Source of the DNA: Monoplex corrugatus
Taxonomy: Eukaryota; Mollusca; Gastropoda; Littorinimorpha; Ranellidae
Assembly (NCBI GenBank): GCA_030674185.1
Contig: CM060312.1
Span: 54,567,168-54,631,167, forward strand
Reading direction: 5' to 3'
DNA length: 64,000 bases
A program made the position numbers and the translations under genes. Shown here in pieces: positions 48,048 to 61,174 of this stretch. Below the pieces are notes generated by a model. It had not been told where the DNA came from, did not search any database, and saw only the letters and a list, made by a program, of their open reading frames with translations. Position 1 is the stretch's first letter. Each line of letters begins with the position of its first letter.

Positions 48048-48489
48048 AATTTCGAAATTTGTGCCAGAGCTTTTATTTTTCCACGTAGCCTATACGCGCA
48101 CTCCACACTTTTAGGTGTAAGTCAATAACTTTTCAACAGTTTCTTAGGTTACCCCCTTATGAATCTTCCGGCATCGTTTTTAACACATCAACCGACGACA
48201 TGCAACGTGTCTTCCGCCCATAAGCTGTCGTGTCTCATCTGGTCGTCTGGAACTTCAGGAATGGTTGCAGACGACACGTACTGCTGTGATGCTAATTTTG
48301 TTTCTGAATCACAGAAAGCCAAAAACCATTTGTTAAAAGATGTCTTAATTTTTTATAGCAGGGGGTTTGTCAACTGTGAAATACTGGTGCTCAGTATATC
48401 TGTGAAAATTACGTGTTTTCACTTATAAATAATTATCATTAGGCCTACTTTTGTCAAATGAAGCGCTGGCACACGAGTAATCTTTTCAA

Positions 48490-48508
48490 CCAATCAGCTC
48501 TGGCCACG
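48490..48508. promoter_or_regulatory. ER stress response element (ERSE), CCAAT-N9-CCACG
   Basis: Exact match: CCAAT 48490-48494, nine bases, CCACG 48504-48508. It lies about 440 bp upstream of the CRELD start codon, in reverse orientation to the gene; ERSEs work in both orientations. NF-Y binds CCAAT and ATF6/XBP1 bind CCACG. Mammalian CRELD2 is known to be ER-stress induced through such an element. Confidence 0.75.
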
Positions 48509-48724
48509 ATCATGTGTACGGATCTACACACCATTCAAGTAAACATGTGTAGTCGTGCGATCTAAGATTGTTCTCTGTGTCTGTTACGAAGCTGAATCAC
48601 GTTCTGTAGATTTCTAAGTATCTGACAAAAATGTATTTGTCTCACTTTCATTCAACAATAGTTTAAAACTGGGTTTCCAACACAAAATACTTTCGGAAAA
48701 ATCCGAAGGAGGTTTCTGTGCTCA

Positions 48725-48732
48725 TGACGTCA
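48725..48732. promoter_or_regulatory. CRE palindrome TGACGTCA
   Basis: Perfect eight-base CRE about 680 bp upstream of the start codon. It is a binding site for CREB/ATF family factors, including ATF6-related bZIPs. A CCACGTG box is nearby at about 48768, and CCACG lies at 48081-48085 just upstream of the start codon. Function is inferred from sequence only. Confidence 0.45.
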
Positions 48733-48812
48733 CATGACTTACAAATTAAAACTAAAAATAGCAAACCACGTGCTGGATAAGAAATCTAAAAGTAAAAGGC
48801 TTTGCTCCTCTT

Positions 48813-49182
48813 GCGGCAAGACAGTCCGTCATCGTGATCACGCTGGGACGTTAATATACAACAACATCGGCATTAATTGCGAGCCTCAGTGACTCTATCA
48901 ATCATCAATTTCGGCAAGGCACCGGGCCCCAGTAGCTCAGTTGGTTTGAGCGTCGGATTCACATGTTAATGGTTGTGGGTTCGAATCCCGGGGTGCGCTA
49001 CATTAATTTAAAACTGGCCTTCTCAATGTCCCATCTTAACATCATTGTTGTGCTGGTGGTGTCAGTATAGGATTAGATAAGCCCCCCTTCCCCCACTCCC
49101 CTGGGATGGTTATCTCCATCGGCCATATCACCTGAGGTGGGTGGGTGTCGACGTAAAAACTGAACTAAATCAATCAAATCAA
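48813..49182 (+). repeat. tandem duplication unit 1, with SINE family A copy 2 (48924-49182)
   Basis: Begins GGCAAGACAGTCCGTCATCG, then CACGCTGGGACGTTAATAT and AACAACATCGGCATTAATT. It includes a SINE head with AGTAGCTCAGTTGGTTTGAG and B box GGGTTCGAATCCC. A reduced SINE (head joined to tail) lies between the unique segment and the full SINE. Confidence 0.8.
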
Positions 49183-49500
49183 TTTGGCAAGGCAGTCCCT
49201 AATCGTGATCACGCTGGGACGTTAATATGCAACAACATCGGCATTAATTACGGGCCTCAGTGACTCAGTTGATTGGGCATCGGATTCACATGCTAATGGT
49301 TGTGGGTTCGAATTTCAGGGTGCACTACATTAAAACTGGTCTTCTTACTGTCCCATCTTAACATCATTGTTGTTCTGATGGTGTCAGTACAGGATTAGGT
49401 AATTACCCCCCTCCCCCACCTCCCTGGGATGGTTACCTCCCCCCCCCCCCATCCATACCACCTGAGGTGGGTGCTGACGTAAAATTGAACCATATCAGTC
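49183..49500 (+). repeat. tandem duplication unit 2, with SINE family A copy 3 (49252-49500)
   Basis: Repeats the unique segment of unit 1 (GGCAAGGCAGTCCCTAATCG and the following GTGATCACGCTGGGACGTTA) and a diverged SINE with TGACTCAGTTGATTGGGC and GGGTTCGAATTTC. It ends near ATTGAACCATATCAGTCAGT. Confidence 0.8.
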
Positions 49501-49984
49501 AGTCAATCGACGTTAAATGGGATATGCTGTGAAAGGGCAGTACCCTATTATCTAATTCTCTCTCGAAAAAAAAAAAAAGCTCTCCAGTTGAGAAAATCAG
49601 TCAATATGACAATGGAAGACTTGGAACCAATTATGGAGCTGTAGTTTTTAATGTGAACACATCATGAAAAGCGTGTTTGTTGGTTTTTGTCAGCGATCTA
49701 GACGGTAAATTCAATATGACCCATCTTGTTGAGTGGATACGTTGGCATGTATCGAGAAGCCACGAAATTACTGTGCCATTAGTTCTAATGCTACTGCTAC
49801 TATTGTTGCTGCTGCTGCTGCTCCTGAAGACGCACATTTTGAATGCTTTAATGTTATTTTCTTGGATGCAACGTTCAAATTTTTTACTCAGTAGACACCA
49901 TCTTCTTAATTGAAGACAAAAACGGATAGCCTAAGTATTGTAATTCACAATTGCATTTACAATAAATAATATATGTGTACAGGC

Positions 49985-50061
<77 letters not shown>

Positions 50062-50920
50062 CGCACGTACACACACACACATACATACACACACACGCGC
50101 GCGCGCGTGCGCGCTATATCTGTATTTATAAATAGATGAATCGTTAATAATTTTCACCCTTTTTTTGTTTTTGTTTTGTTTCTTGTTTGTTTATTTGTAA
50201 TCTGCCTGGCAGCCTATTCTTATCTTTATTTAGGTATTTGTTTACTGCAAAATGCCCATTTAAACTGATATGATAAAGACCCTTTGTCTACACAATCTGT
50301 GTAACAGATATGCAACAGATTTGTTCAAAGATAGCAATGATACCTTTAGTATCCATTTTTATATGTTCAATTACTGTGATAAAAAAATTGAGCAATGCCC
50401 TGTTTTCTTCATAATAAAGACTGATTTCATTCAATCCTCAAATGTATACTCACACTCAATAATCTATACCGGAGGACCAATACCATAAACAACCATGTTC
50501 TCCACACACTTAAAAAAAACCACAGTGTGCATTACACACACGACAACATTAAATAAGCAAATATACAGAAACGAACAAAACTCAACAATATTGAACAGTA
50601 TTAGTCATCTTATACACGCCACACCTCAGGCATGCACGGATGTGCAGTAGTCTATTTGTCATAAACGTAAATGAGAAAAAAGATAATTTTATACAATTGG
50701 ACTACATACATATACGGGTACAAAGAAAAATATTTCCTGTATAATACTTCCAAAACACCATGGCCACCAGTCATTTCACTAGTCAAAACATCTCTACACA
50801 ATCTCATTGATATATCTGGCCATATAGGTATATTTCGTTGAAAACAGCTTACATAACAATATCTACAAAATCTAAAGCCGGACGTTTCGGCATATTGCCT
50901 CGGAAGATTATAATATTTAC
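49501..50920. other. intergenic, no gene seen
   Basis: Between the CRELD upstream region and the MITE at 50921. Holds an (AC)n microsatellite (49988-50060) followed by a (CG)n run (50096-50114), and a short (TGC)n stretch near 49805-49825. The rest is AT-rich. Confidence 0.5.
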
Positions 50921-51111
50921 TTAACCCTTTGACTCCTGCAGCCTGTCCAACAGCATCCTTCTTTGTCAACCATGCTGGAAGAGCAAAAACTTAACCCTTT
51001 GACTCCCTCACCCTATCCACCAGCTTCCTGCAGGAAGCTGTGGATAGGGTGAGGGAGTCAAAGGGTTAAGTTTTTGCAGTTGGTAGATAGGGTGCAGGTG
51101 GCAAAGGTTAA
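50921..51111. mobile_element. TTAA-flanked foldback MITE
   Basis: Outer ends TTAACCCTTTGACTCCTGCA and (decayed) GGTGGCAAAGGTTAA. The inner element 50991-51069 has ends TTAACCCTTTGACTCCCTCA and TGAGGGAGTCAAAGGGTTAA around a near-perfect palindrome centred on CTGCAG. The whole 191 bp folds on itself. Confidence 0.85.
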
Positions 51112-51559
51112 TGAAATATAAAATGTCACGATCAAGTTCAAAATGCACTTTTTGAAAATTCCTTGGTACAATTTGGACTCCCTATCACGACGGGCCATGC
51201 CCATTCTAACAAAAAGTGGCATCTTTTTATGATGCATTCTTGCACCAAGTTTGGCACAAATTCGTCCATAAACAGCTGAGAATTCGCTGGGCATTCAGTT
51301 TCATTTGTTTGAGCCTCCGCGACAAAAGAAGAAAAAAATCATATGATTCACACCTTTGAATTGGATTATAAACTAGAGGCTGAGGTTATTGAGATGCTTG
51401 GTTTGTACACGAAGAACAGAGAAATCTTACCTGAGAATTTTTGCTGCAATTTGGGTTACTGTAACCCAAATTATAGGTAGTGCTTACTTACACACAAATA
51501 GCGAAGAACTTTTATAGGTTGCATGAACGTTCCAGATTTGATGAAATACTGAACTTAAA

Positions 51560-51955
51560 CACCACAGATTTTTTTTCCCAAGAGGGATTCATCGCACTCA
51601 TATGATTTCATATATGCTTCACCCAAATCTACCAGTGATTATTTGGCAGACTCCTTGAGCCTGCACAAAACGCTACACACTGTAAAGATTTTGAAATGGC
51701 GAACGGGGACAGGGACCTATGAAACTTCAAGCTGCCGTCATCTCGAAAGATGGAAATGTCAAGTTGGGCAGCGAGCAGGCCAATTTTTTAATGTTACTGG
51801 CTGGGATTGAACTTGAGATATCAGATCTTGAGTCCACAGCTCTATCAAAAGAACCAACCAGTCCTCGAAAAACACGGTCCACCCGAGGGTTAAACCCACA
51901 ATGCCTGCATAATGAGGCATGGTGCTGTAACAACTGAGTGAATGGGCCACTAAAA
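51560..51955 (-). mobile_element. tRNA-derived SINE, family B, nearly full length
   Basis: On the - strand: head CCCATTCACTCAGTTGTTAC, CATTATGCAGGCATTGTGGG, body GATATCTCAAGTTCAATCCC and AATTGGCCTGCTCGCTGCCC, then end CAAGGAGTCTGCCAAATAAT and GGTGAAGCATATATGAAATC. Same order as 21105-21475. Confidence 0.82.
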
Positions 51956-52083
51956 CAGCTCTGAAATTGGTGTCAACATGATTTTGCATTGTGGGTCATT
52001 ATGTCCCCAAAATAAGTCAGATCAAATCAAATTTACGTATTTGTTACTACTCATAGAGGATCTATCACCTAAAGTTAGTATAA

Positions 52084-52175
52084 AATAAAAAGAAGAAGAA
52101 GAAGAAGCAGGAGGAGAGGGAAGAGGCGGAGAAGAAGAAGAAGGAGAAAAAGAAGAAGAGGAAGAGGAGGAAGAA
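52084..52175. repeat. polypurine (AAG/AGG)n tract
   Basis: About 90 bases almost wholly A and G on the + strand. Confidence 0.9.
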
Positions 52176-52599
52176 GACTGTATACTGCCGCTTGCTCCAA
52201 CAGATGTACCAAGTGGGCTGTCTCACAAAGATGATTGTCTGTATTTAACAAAGTATACAGTCTCATTCCACAGCTTTGCCCACTCTTCTCAAGAACCAGA
52301 CAGTGGCCTAACAGAACCAAGACCACTTGGTGAAGACAGCATTCGTCATACAGAGCACTGGACTTATGAGCGTACCATTTGAGGTGAAACCATATTCAAA
52401 TGCAGACAAAAAATACATTTTTTTGTCTGCTCGTTTTTGTTTTCACAAAAATTGCTGCCAAACTAAGAGGTTTCTTGAGTATTGATTTGAAAGGCCACCG
52501 CCAATGTTCTGGTTACAGCAGCCCAAAACATTAAAGATGTATATTAAAAAAAAAAGGAGAGATTTCTGATTTCCTCTCTCCTTTGTGTGCACGTGTGAG

Positions 52600-52606
52600 C
52601 GTGCTA

Positions 52607-52637
<31 letters not shown>

Positions 52638-52695
52638 CACGTGCATGTGTCCGTGTGTGTGTGCATGCATGCGTGCATAGTGTGTGTGTGTGTGC
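52600..52695. repeat. (GT)n with GCGC and GCATGC breaks
   Basis: Short compound GT microsatellite in intergenic DNA. Confidence 0.9.
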
Positions 52696-52996
52696 ATTAT
52701 ATAATAAAGTGTCTGGGCTTATAATGATTTACACTACAATGTCCTAAAGAATAAGTAAAGGATGATGAACACTTACATGAACATGTAATTAAGTACATAC
52801 ATGGATAAAGATGCATAAACGTTTTTTAACCAATCGACAAATGAAGTACATATTTGGTTATAGTTCATTTTTAATGCTTCATTGCCATTGTATTATTATA
52901 GTTCACCTGTTCTTATCATAGCAATAGAGACTGACATGCATTTGCTTTACATGTGTTCGCCTTCATCTTCCATGCCTTTGTCAAGTGCTTATATAT

Positions 52997-53187
52997 ATTA
53001 CCTCTATGACTCTCGCACCCTATCCATTAACTGCAAAAACTTAACCCTTTGAGTCCCTAACCCTATCCACCAGCTTCCTGCAGGAAAGTGGTGGATAGGG
53101 TGAGGGATTCAAAGGAATGTTTTTGCTTTGCTAACATGGTTGACAGAACAGGGTGCTGGTGGACAGGGTGCGGGAGTCAAAGGTTAA
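52997..53187. mobile_element. TTAA-flanked foldback MITE
   Basis: Left end decayed (TTACCTCTATGACTCTCGCA), right end GCGGGAGTCAAAGGTTAA. The inner pair starts TTAACCCTTTGAGTCCCTAA at 53041, with palindrome core CTATCCACCAGCTTCCTGCA. Same size class (191 bp) as 50921-51111. Confidence 0.8.
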
Positions 53188-53287
53188 TGCTCTTGTGTGA
53201 TGTAGTCATTACTATAATATCAAATTTCCTCGCTTTTTGTACAGGATGAATAAGTATTTCGAGTCAATATTCACAGAATGTTTGGGG

Positions 53288-53607
<320 letters not shown>

Positions 53608-53779
53608 AAGTTGTGACAGTGTAAGGATGACAATTTGGGTCAAGGATTACACGCCAAATAGTATGAGTGTACCCTGGCTCAGCATCCTGCATGTGCGTTT
53701 GTGTGAGTGCATATGTACACATGCACATTGTTTTGTCTGTGAATACTTCGATTCATTTTTGTCAGGACTTTTCTCCCAC

Positions 53780-53985
53780 TGGATGAAGCAGCAGGGAAGT
53801 TTCAGTCTTTTTCTCCTGATTTTCGTATTTGGTGTTAGTTCATTTGTGATCTTTCATCTACGCTTGACAAAGGCCAGTTGGCTGAAAATTTGCACCCATC
53901 TTGTCTGGTTGTACTAAATACACGTTCTGATTTTCTTCGTGTTTTTCTGGTTTCTGTTTGCTTGAATATTGGCAGTCACACTTGT
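53780..53985 (+). mobile_element. interspersed repeat family D
   Basis: GAAGCAGCAGGGAAGTTTCA, CGCTTGACAAAGGCCAGTTG then GCTGAAAATTTGCACC, TAAATACACGTTCTGATTTT, and a TTTTTCTGGTTTC end, matching 28288-28470. Confidence 0.78.
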
Positions 53986-54331
53986 TTTGGATGAGTTGAT
54001 TATGAATCAAATTTAAAATCATCACTATTGGCATTGCTAATGAAATCACTTGACACAGACTTGTAACAAAATACGAACACTTATTACGTCTGAAAAGAAA
54101 GATACGTCCCATTTTTTGTTTGTTTTGTTTTCTAACTTGGTTGAGGCCTCTGACCAAGTGAAAATGTTTGGTTTTCATAGGACATCAGAAACAGATCTTG
54201 TATTGATTAAAACAATAGCGAAACATTTGGTTATTGGATTTGAGAGTACTGCCACACTCTGCATGTGTCAGTGTGTCCTGAATGATGAAAAGGATGTCAT
54301 CATGCATGAAAACATCATACAGCTGGCCAGT

Positions 54332-54391
54332 TTGTGTGTGTGTGTGTGTGTGTGTGGAGAGGATGGTAGAGAGAGAGAGAGAGAGAGAGAG

Positions 54392-54444
<53 letters not shown>
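54332..54444. repeat. (GT)n-(GA)n-(GT)n microsatellite
   Basis: GT run, GGAGAGGATGGTA bridge, (GA)n, then GT run. Confidence 0.97.
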
Positions 54445-54446
<2 letters not shown>

Positions 54447-57400
54447 CTGTGTTTGACTGACAAGACATGCTGACAGACAGAGAAGATACACTGTGTGAAA
54501 ATTCTCTCATACAAATATATAACACAAGATACGGCCGAATCACTTTGAATCCATTTGTTTTATTCTCAATTTGATCAATTGTACAAATAAAATTTCACAC
54601 ACAAAATGTACGAAAAATTTGTACAATAAATTAATTCCGTTTCTGACCTTAAAGTACCATCAGATTCTGTGATTTGCTATATATACACAGACATTTCTTT
54701 AACACAACACTTGCCGTAAGTACAACAACTGCCCAAAACATAACACACTCATAAAACACAGATGAACTCATGCACACACAGACTCAATGTATGTAATGTT
54801 CCCACAGACATGCATGCGCGTGCACAACACACACACACACACACACAAGCTTGCACGCCACGCAAACACGGACATACACGCACCCACACAAAAACCAAAA
54901 CAGTATTTCTGTAATTTGGTGGGTCTGCACATATTACCACAACCTTACTATTTTTCACTATATGCACAACCTACAGGTACTTTTAAAATGTAATAAAACA
55001 AATCCATTTATCTTCTTCAAATAAACTAAAGCTAACAAATCATTGTATCTTTCATAAAACCCGTAATATTTAAAGCATAATTGTATTAAAAACAATGAAA
55101 TACTAAAAATAAACAATGTGTCAAAAATACATGCAATGTGTGTTAACAAACAATTTTAAAACAAATAGCAGTTTCACTTTCAATTCTATTGTTATCAATG
55201 CTGGCAGGAAGACCAGCATATGTGTGACAACAACAATCCTTGTTCTTTAGCTTTTCGAGTATAATTCTGAGTCTGATATCAAAGATGTTTATACAGTTTC
55301 ATACAGGTTACATAATAAAGATTCAAATATTCTTTTTTTCAGATCAGTGTCATCAAGTATGTGTCTTTTGTAGGTTAAAAATTAAGCACCTACGCAATAG
55401 TTATGAAGGTTTAATCTTCTGATACAAAGAATAGCAATCTAATACATGATAGTGTATTTGTCTTTCTTGTGAACAAATTCATACGTAAAATGGCCCAGAA
55501 TCATCCAAACTTTATTCAACTAAGCCCATCAAGTGATAATCTGATAGTGTTATGTCCACTATTTTTTTAATTCATTTATGTAATTACTGTTTTAATGAAA
55601 TTCATATGCCACTTTGGCCCATTTTGACAATGAAATGAAACTTGCCCACAAATAATCAACAACCAACAGATATGGCAAAACCAGCTGAACAGAGTTCCAT
55701 GTTTTGCAAGTGCAACTATGGATTTCCGAAACACAAAGCTGAGAGAGAAAGAGAAGTGGTTTTGGATTTCTATCTATCCTTCATTTAATGTGAATGACAA
55801 ATCACAGTCAAAGCACCAACCTCCTAACACAGAAAACAATCTTCATGAACTAGTGTTCTCTTGCGTCAGCAGGAAATCTGTGAACGAAATGGGTGATCCA
55901 TGAATTTCACACTAATGAGACACAAAAAAAAACAACAACAACAAAAATAAACAAACAAACAATTAAACAAAAATGTGCATTAGCAGACAAATCAAACTTT
56001 CAACATTGCAAAATAAAATGACCAGCACTAGCACAAAAACCATCTTTTTCAGCAGTGACACAAAAACTTGAACTAGTAGAAGGCATGTTGAAGGAAGTAA
56101 CAAAGTTCTAAAATGAATGAAATAAATTAAAACAGTGAAGAAATAAATTCACATAAAATTTCACAATTCTGCACAATTGACTTCCTTTCACTCACTCTAT
56201 CTCACGGAGCCATGCTGGACTCTTCTTTTTCTTGCCATTTTACACTTATTTCATCCATCACACTCAATTTCTCACTGTATCACATGTATCTAACACAACA
56301 AACCTTTCTTCTTATACTGCCATACCCCACAATGAAAATGCACACTTGTACGCACAAGCACATTTTTTTTTTAACAATTTGCATGTAATAAGCACAGCAC
56401 CCCCATGACCACTGCTTTTTCCAATTGTTATCAAATGCCATAAATCAAAATGGTTACTAATACCAAAACATAAATCCAGGGCTACCATTATTACAAATTA
56501 AGTGCCAATGATGAACTATGGCATCAAAAATACACTTTGGTACTGTCCAGAGGATTTGGAGGGACACATGATACAGCTAAGGAAGCTGTTCTTATCCTGC
56601 CTTGTACACTTCAAGACATAACATGTACATTGTAATTTTAGTCAGTGCTGAAATTCACTAATCAAATTTTGAATATCTTGCATGTCAATTTTTAAATCAA
56701 ATTACTTTCATCTTCAACTTCCACCAGGACCGCCAAATGAGGCACTGAATGTCCTTAGCTTGCTGACAGAGGAATTCAAGAACGATTTAATGAACCCTTA
56801 ATTAGTTGCTCTAATAGGATCCCTACAACTATCTTACAGTAAAACTAGACTATCCATCCGCCACAGCACCTCTTCTGAAATGCAGTGGAATCTGTACAAT
56901 ACCATTCTTTCACACACACACACTACCAACTTTGTACAATTATATGACAGTTCCAACAGAAACAGTCACAGATAAAGCTACACCACACAATCTCTTTGGC
57001 CCTGTCTCCCAAGTCCGCAAGATAAAATAATAATCTTTCAGACTTTACACCCTGAATTTGACCACCACTTCCAACCATTTCATGATTTATTGCTTCTCTT
57101 TCACTTTCATTTCAACCATACACAAACAGGATAAAATTACCATTACTTAGGCAAATCAAAATACATAGTGTTATTTTTAATAAAATAATTCTAATTTCAT
57201 TATCAAATAAGAAAACCAATTTGTACAGAGTGTATCTGTGTGACTGTGCAAGCTTCCAGTTCTGCTGAAGAGCTTTCTTTTGGGTAAGTATGTCCATCAC
57301 TTGCAGGATCATTACAAATGTCATTCAAAGAAGACTGCAATAAACATGCAGAGATCAAAGCCTGATTCTAACACACTCTAAATTTTGCAAGGTACGAAAT

Positions 57401-58354
57401 TCTTTTGTCCATAATATTACATAAAGGTCACAATCAGCAAAAATTCCTATGGAATTAATTCAGCTATCAGTATTTTGGGTATCACACTTGTGCCGATTTC
57501 ATCCCCCCATCCGCAAAATATGTTGTTTTCCAACAAACTGCATTCTTTCCCATAACCAATACCTGAAACACTGGTGCATTACAAGCACCGAACACACAAA
57601 AAATTCAAAACACTGGTGCACACAGACTCCAAACAAAAAACTAACTCAGTTCTCTTTTATCCATTCTTTCACAACCATCTACTATAAAGCTTCACAACAC
57701 AACTAGCATGAGTCTAAAAATAAAACTGTCACACACTCTCGACACATGGCTCTATCCTCAAACACAACCATTCACAAAATAAAGCTACATTACACAACCA
57801 GTACATTACTAATGCCATAATTTAAAAAAATTCAAAACGTTCACCATGTTTCACACATGCACAACCCACTTGCTCCAAAAAAAATAAGCCCATAATAAGA
57901 GAGGAAAACTTGAATGAGGTAGACAAGGGTGAGGACCATACAATGAACTGTAAGGGAAAAGAGAGGGTCTTACACATCAAAAAAACTACCAGGTATAAAC
58001 AATTCAAAAACATAACAGAAACTCCATTTTTATCCTATAAGAAAAGAGTTGCTGTTTAATCACTGATACTAGTGGGCAGAGGTGAACTTTTCATGGAAAT
58101 ACATGTCTGTCAACAGTTAACTTTAAACCAATAACAGCTGAAAGATACATGAATAAACAAACCATGGCAAAACATAATCTTGATTAAATTTCATACAATT
58201 TGACTAAGAATCTTATTTTTATTGTTTCTTGGTCACCATTTTGTACAATTTTATGCTGTATCATCAATGCAATTTTCCCAGTCACTGAAAATCTTTTTTA
58301 TTTACATGGTCTGTTGTAGACTTGGCACAAGCTTCTTCAAGACTTTGCCAGCAC

Positions 58355-58450
58355 AAAGGATTATTTCCAGGCTCTAGGAATCTGCCAGATAATTGCTGGC
58401 AGATCTGGCTGAACTGTATATATGGAATTGCCTAAAAGCTGCGAATCCCT
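58355..58450 (+). mobile_element. SINE family B end fragment
   Basis: CAGGCTCTAGGAATCTGCCA, GATAATTGCTGGCAGATCTG and the TATATATGGAATTG block of the family B 3' region. Confidence 0.6.
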
Positions 58451-58944
58451 TCTGCAAACCCTGAACTTCTTGCTCTATCACAGAGCGTTATGTCTACTTT
58501 CTGTTTGTCACACACTTCTATGAACACCAACTTACCATCAATATCATGCACCTCAGTCAAATGTGCATATGAGGAACAAAGACCAGGATGAAGTTTAAAA
58601 TAAGAGCGAGTATCATAACATCCAAACAGACCCTGCAATGTAAGAGTTTCTCTTTTCATCAATATGGAAAAAGCACTTTTGAGACAATTTTCAGAGACAT
58701 CATTCTTTTTAGGTACTGTTCTTTAAAGCTGGATATGATTACAGTAACAGTGAAAACACCAATGTTTTTCCATAACCAGAGCAATCAAAGGGGAGGAAGA
58801 CATTAGAGACAATTTCTCTCAGGGCCAGCATAATGACAGCAATGTCCATCTTCTCTACCTTGCTGCTTTATTATTTTTTTTCATCCCTGCAGATAATGAT
58901 ACTTTATTTTCCAGTGGTAGAAGTTAGTTAAAAGCCATTTTTTT

Positions 58945-59195
58945 CAAACTTGTTTTCGCTTGCATGCTGGATGTTTACATGTTTTCATAAGCCAGCCACT
59001 GACACAACTTGCAGGATCTTTAACAAGTGTGTTTAATATTCTGTATGTGTATACACATGAAAGGGGTTTAGACACTGGCAGGTATGCACACATACTGACC
59101 TAGAAGATCAGAAACATCTCACCTTTACCCACCAGACCGAGGTTGTCCAGGTGAATCAAACCCTGGACTTTCCGAATGGAAGTTTGACATAAAGG
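58945..59195 (-). mobile_element. SINE family C
   Basis: CTTGCATGCTGGATGTTTAC, CATGTTTTCATAAGCCAGCC, AAGGGGTTTAGACACTGGCA and a head-side GGTGAATCAAACCCTGGAC, as in 8805-9090. Confidence 0.72.
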
Positions 59196-60309
59196 AAAAG
59201 ATACCCAATTACAGCTGGGTGGACTGGGATGTGTGTTGAAGCCAGGCTCCAAATCTGGTCACCAATCATTTGGCAACAGTATTTAGCTGTGTTTACCTGG
59301 ACTTTTGGGATAATTGTAAAACAATTTCACTATTCCATTCCTCTAGAATGATCACATGTAGAAAAAATAAAGTCATTATGATGTTGACAAAAACAGACAA
59401 TGCATATAGAAGATAAAGTAACACAAACCAAGTAATTTTAACAATGTCACATATGTATACCATTAGATTTTAGCATTTAACTGATCCCTGCCACAAAAAT
59501 AAGAATACCTTGCCCTTTCTTCATGAAAGGAAATCAACATGAACTGTTACAGGAGGACAAAATGTGGTTGCAATGGGATAGGAATTTTGCACTAGGTCAT
59601 TATGTGAAGATCCCAATACCCGTTAAATTTACCTTGCGTAACAGCATGCCCTTTTCAGTGTTCATAACTGAAATTGCTTCATTACCAATTTGAGTATTGA
59701 CACCCGACTCTTCTGCACATTTCCTACAACTGCATACCCACCACACACACATCTACCCATATTCACACCCATACACCAGATGTGTGCACACACATTCACA
59801 CAGTCTGAATAACTGATGGGAAAGTATTTAGAGGCAAGAATGGAAGGGGGAAAAAATCAACTTATGAAAACAAAGGGATATCATGGCTAGGGAGAGAGAA
59901 CATTACTCAACAGATAATACAAGGTGTTTCTCTGTGGGACATACTATTTGGATCACAGGCAATGCTACATTATTGATAGTCATACATGAAACATAATTAT
60001 TGGATCATCAATTTTAGCACACATCTTGGTTGAGATGGAAACAAAAGTCACAGCGTTATCTGCTGGCTTATGAGGCCCTCCTCTAACACAATACATTTCC
60101 CACAATCTTCTCTCATGAGCATAAAACCATCCCCTTAATGCCCAAAGCCATGGATTTCCAATTTGCCTTTATATCAGTTGTGCTGATACAAAGATGGTGA
60201 TAACTGAGGTATATTCTTCACTCCATACTGGTCCAGAACACCCACACCTTTCACAGTTCAACAAGGCAACAAGGTTTTTGGTTCCATTCCACCACTTCTT
60301 CTTACATTT

Positions 60310-60554
60310 TCAAACATTGACTGGACCATCTGTGTGTTGATGAGGCGAGTGATGTGTGTGTGAGCTACCCTCATCCACATCCCCATGTGTGTGGGTATTA
60401 TGGGTATGTGAATGGTGAGGGGAGAGGTCTCGTTGGGGAGAGGAGGGGTAATGACCCGAATCTGTCCTGCGCTGAACACAACACCTAAAGTCTTTGCTGT
60501 GGACACCATTGGGTAAATGTGAAGCAAGTTCCTCCTGTTTCCTCTGCTGACACT
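60310..60554 (-). CDS. terminal coding exon, His-rich tail (unrecognised protein)
   Basis: Acceptor GTTCACAG, phase 1 start, TGA stop at 60310-60312. Reads ECQQRKQEELASHLPNGVHS, then KDFRCCVQRR. The last 50 residues are rich in His and Thr (PHHSHTHNTHTHGDVDEG, then SSHTHHSPHQHTDGP). It completes the Cys/His cluster begun in the exon at 61634-61726. No known family is recognised with certainty. Confidence 0.82.
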
Positions 60555-61174
60555 CTGTGAACAACAACAAAAAAAAGACCATGAATTGATTACTTCTTTA
60601 TGACAGCTGATACTGATCTTTAAACAGCTTTAATCCACCACAGGTTCAACATAAGTATAAACATAAAATGTGAATGCCACACAGGCAGGTACACACACAC
60701 ACAGAACTCCACCTGTAATGACACTGTTTCTTTTTTGCTCTGTTAAGAACATATATACATGCCCAGACATCATCTCTTCCATCTGTAATGACACTGTTTT
60801 TTGTTTTGTTTTTCTTTTGTTAAGAACATACATACATGTCAGACAAAAAAGTGTAAGCTCCCCTGAAGTGCATCATTCTTTTTGCATTTGAGCTTGATCA
60901 TGTTTCAAATGGTCAGTACACTGGTCTATCCAACACATAGTACTGGATCAAATTATTCTGGCCTGATCTAAATTTTGGCAACAATGTTTCTGAACAATGA
61001 CTGAAAAACATCTATTCAAAATATCCTTAGAATAAATCCTATTCGTCTACTCAATATGGATGTAATATGTTCTCAGTCACAGGTACACAATCTATGCAGG
61101 AGACATTTGACAGAACAAAAACTGAAATGAGAAATTCATTAAGATGAATTCAATCATACAACGATAATTACAGC

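Larger units (their letters stand above)
54559..60309 (-). other. probable long 3' UTR of the right-hand gene
   Basis: Follows the TGA at 60310-60312 on the - strand. AT-rich, no coding potential, and free of the long microsatellites that mark the rest of the window. Family B and C SINE fragments lie at 58355-58450 and 58945-59195. An AATAAA on the - strand at 54564-54559 could be its end, just before microsatellites resume at 54444. Inference only. Confidence 0.35.
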
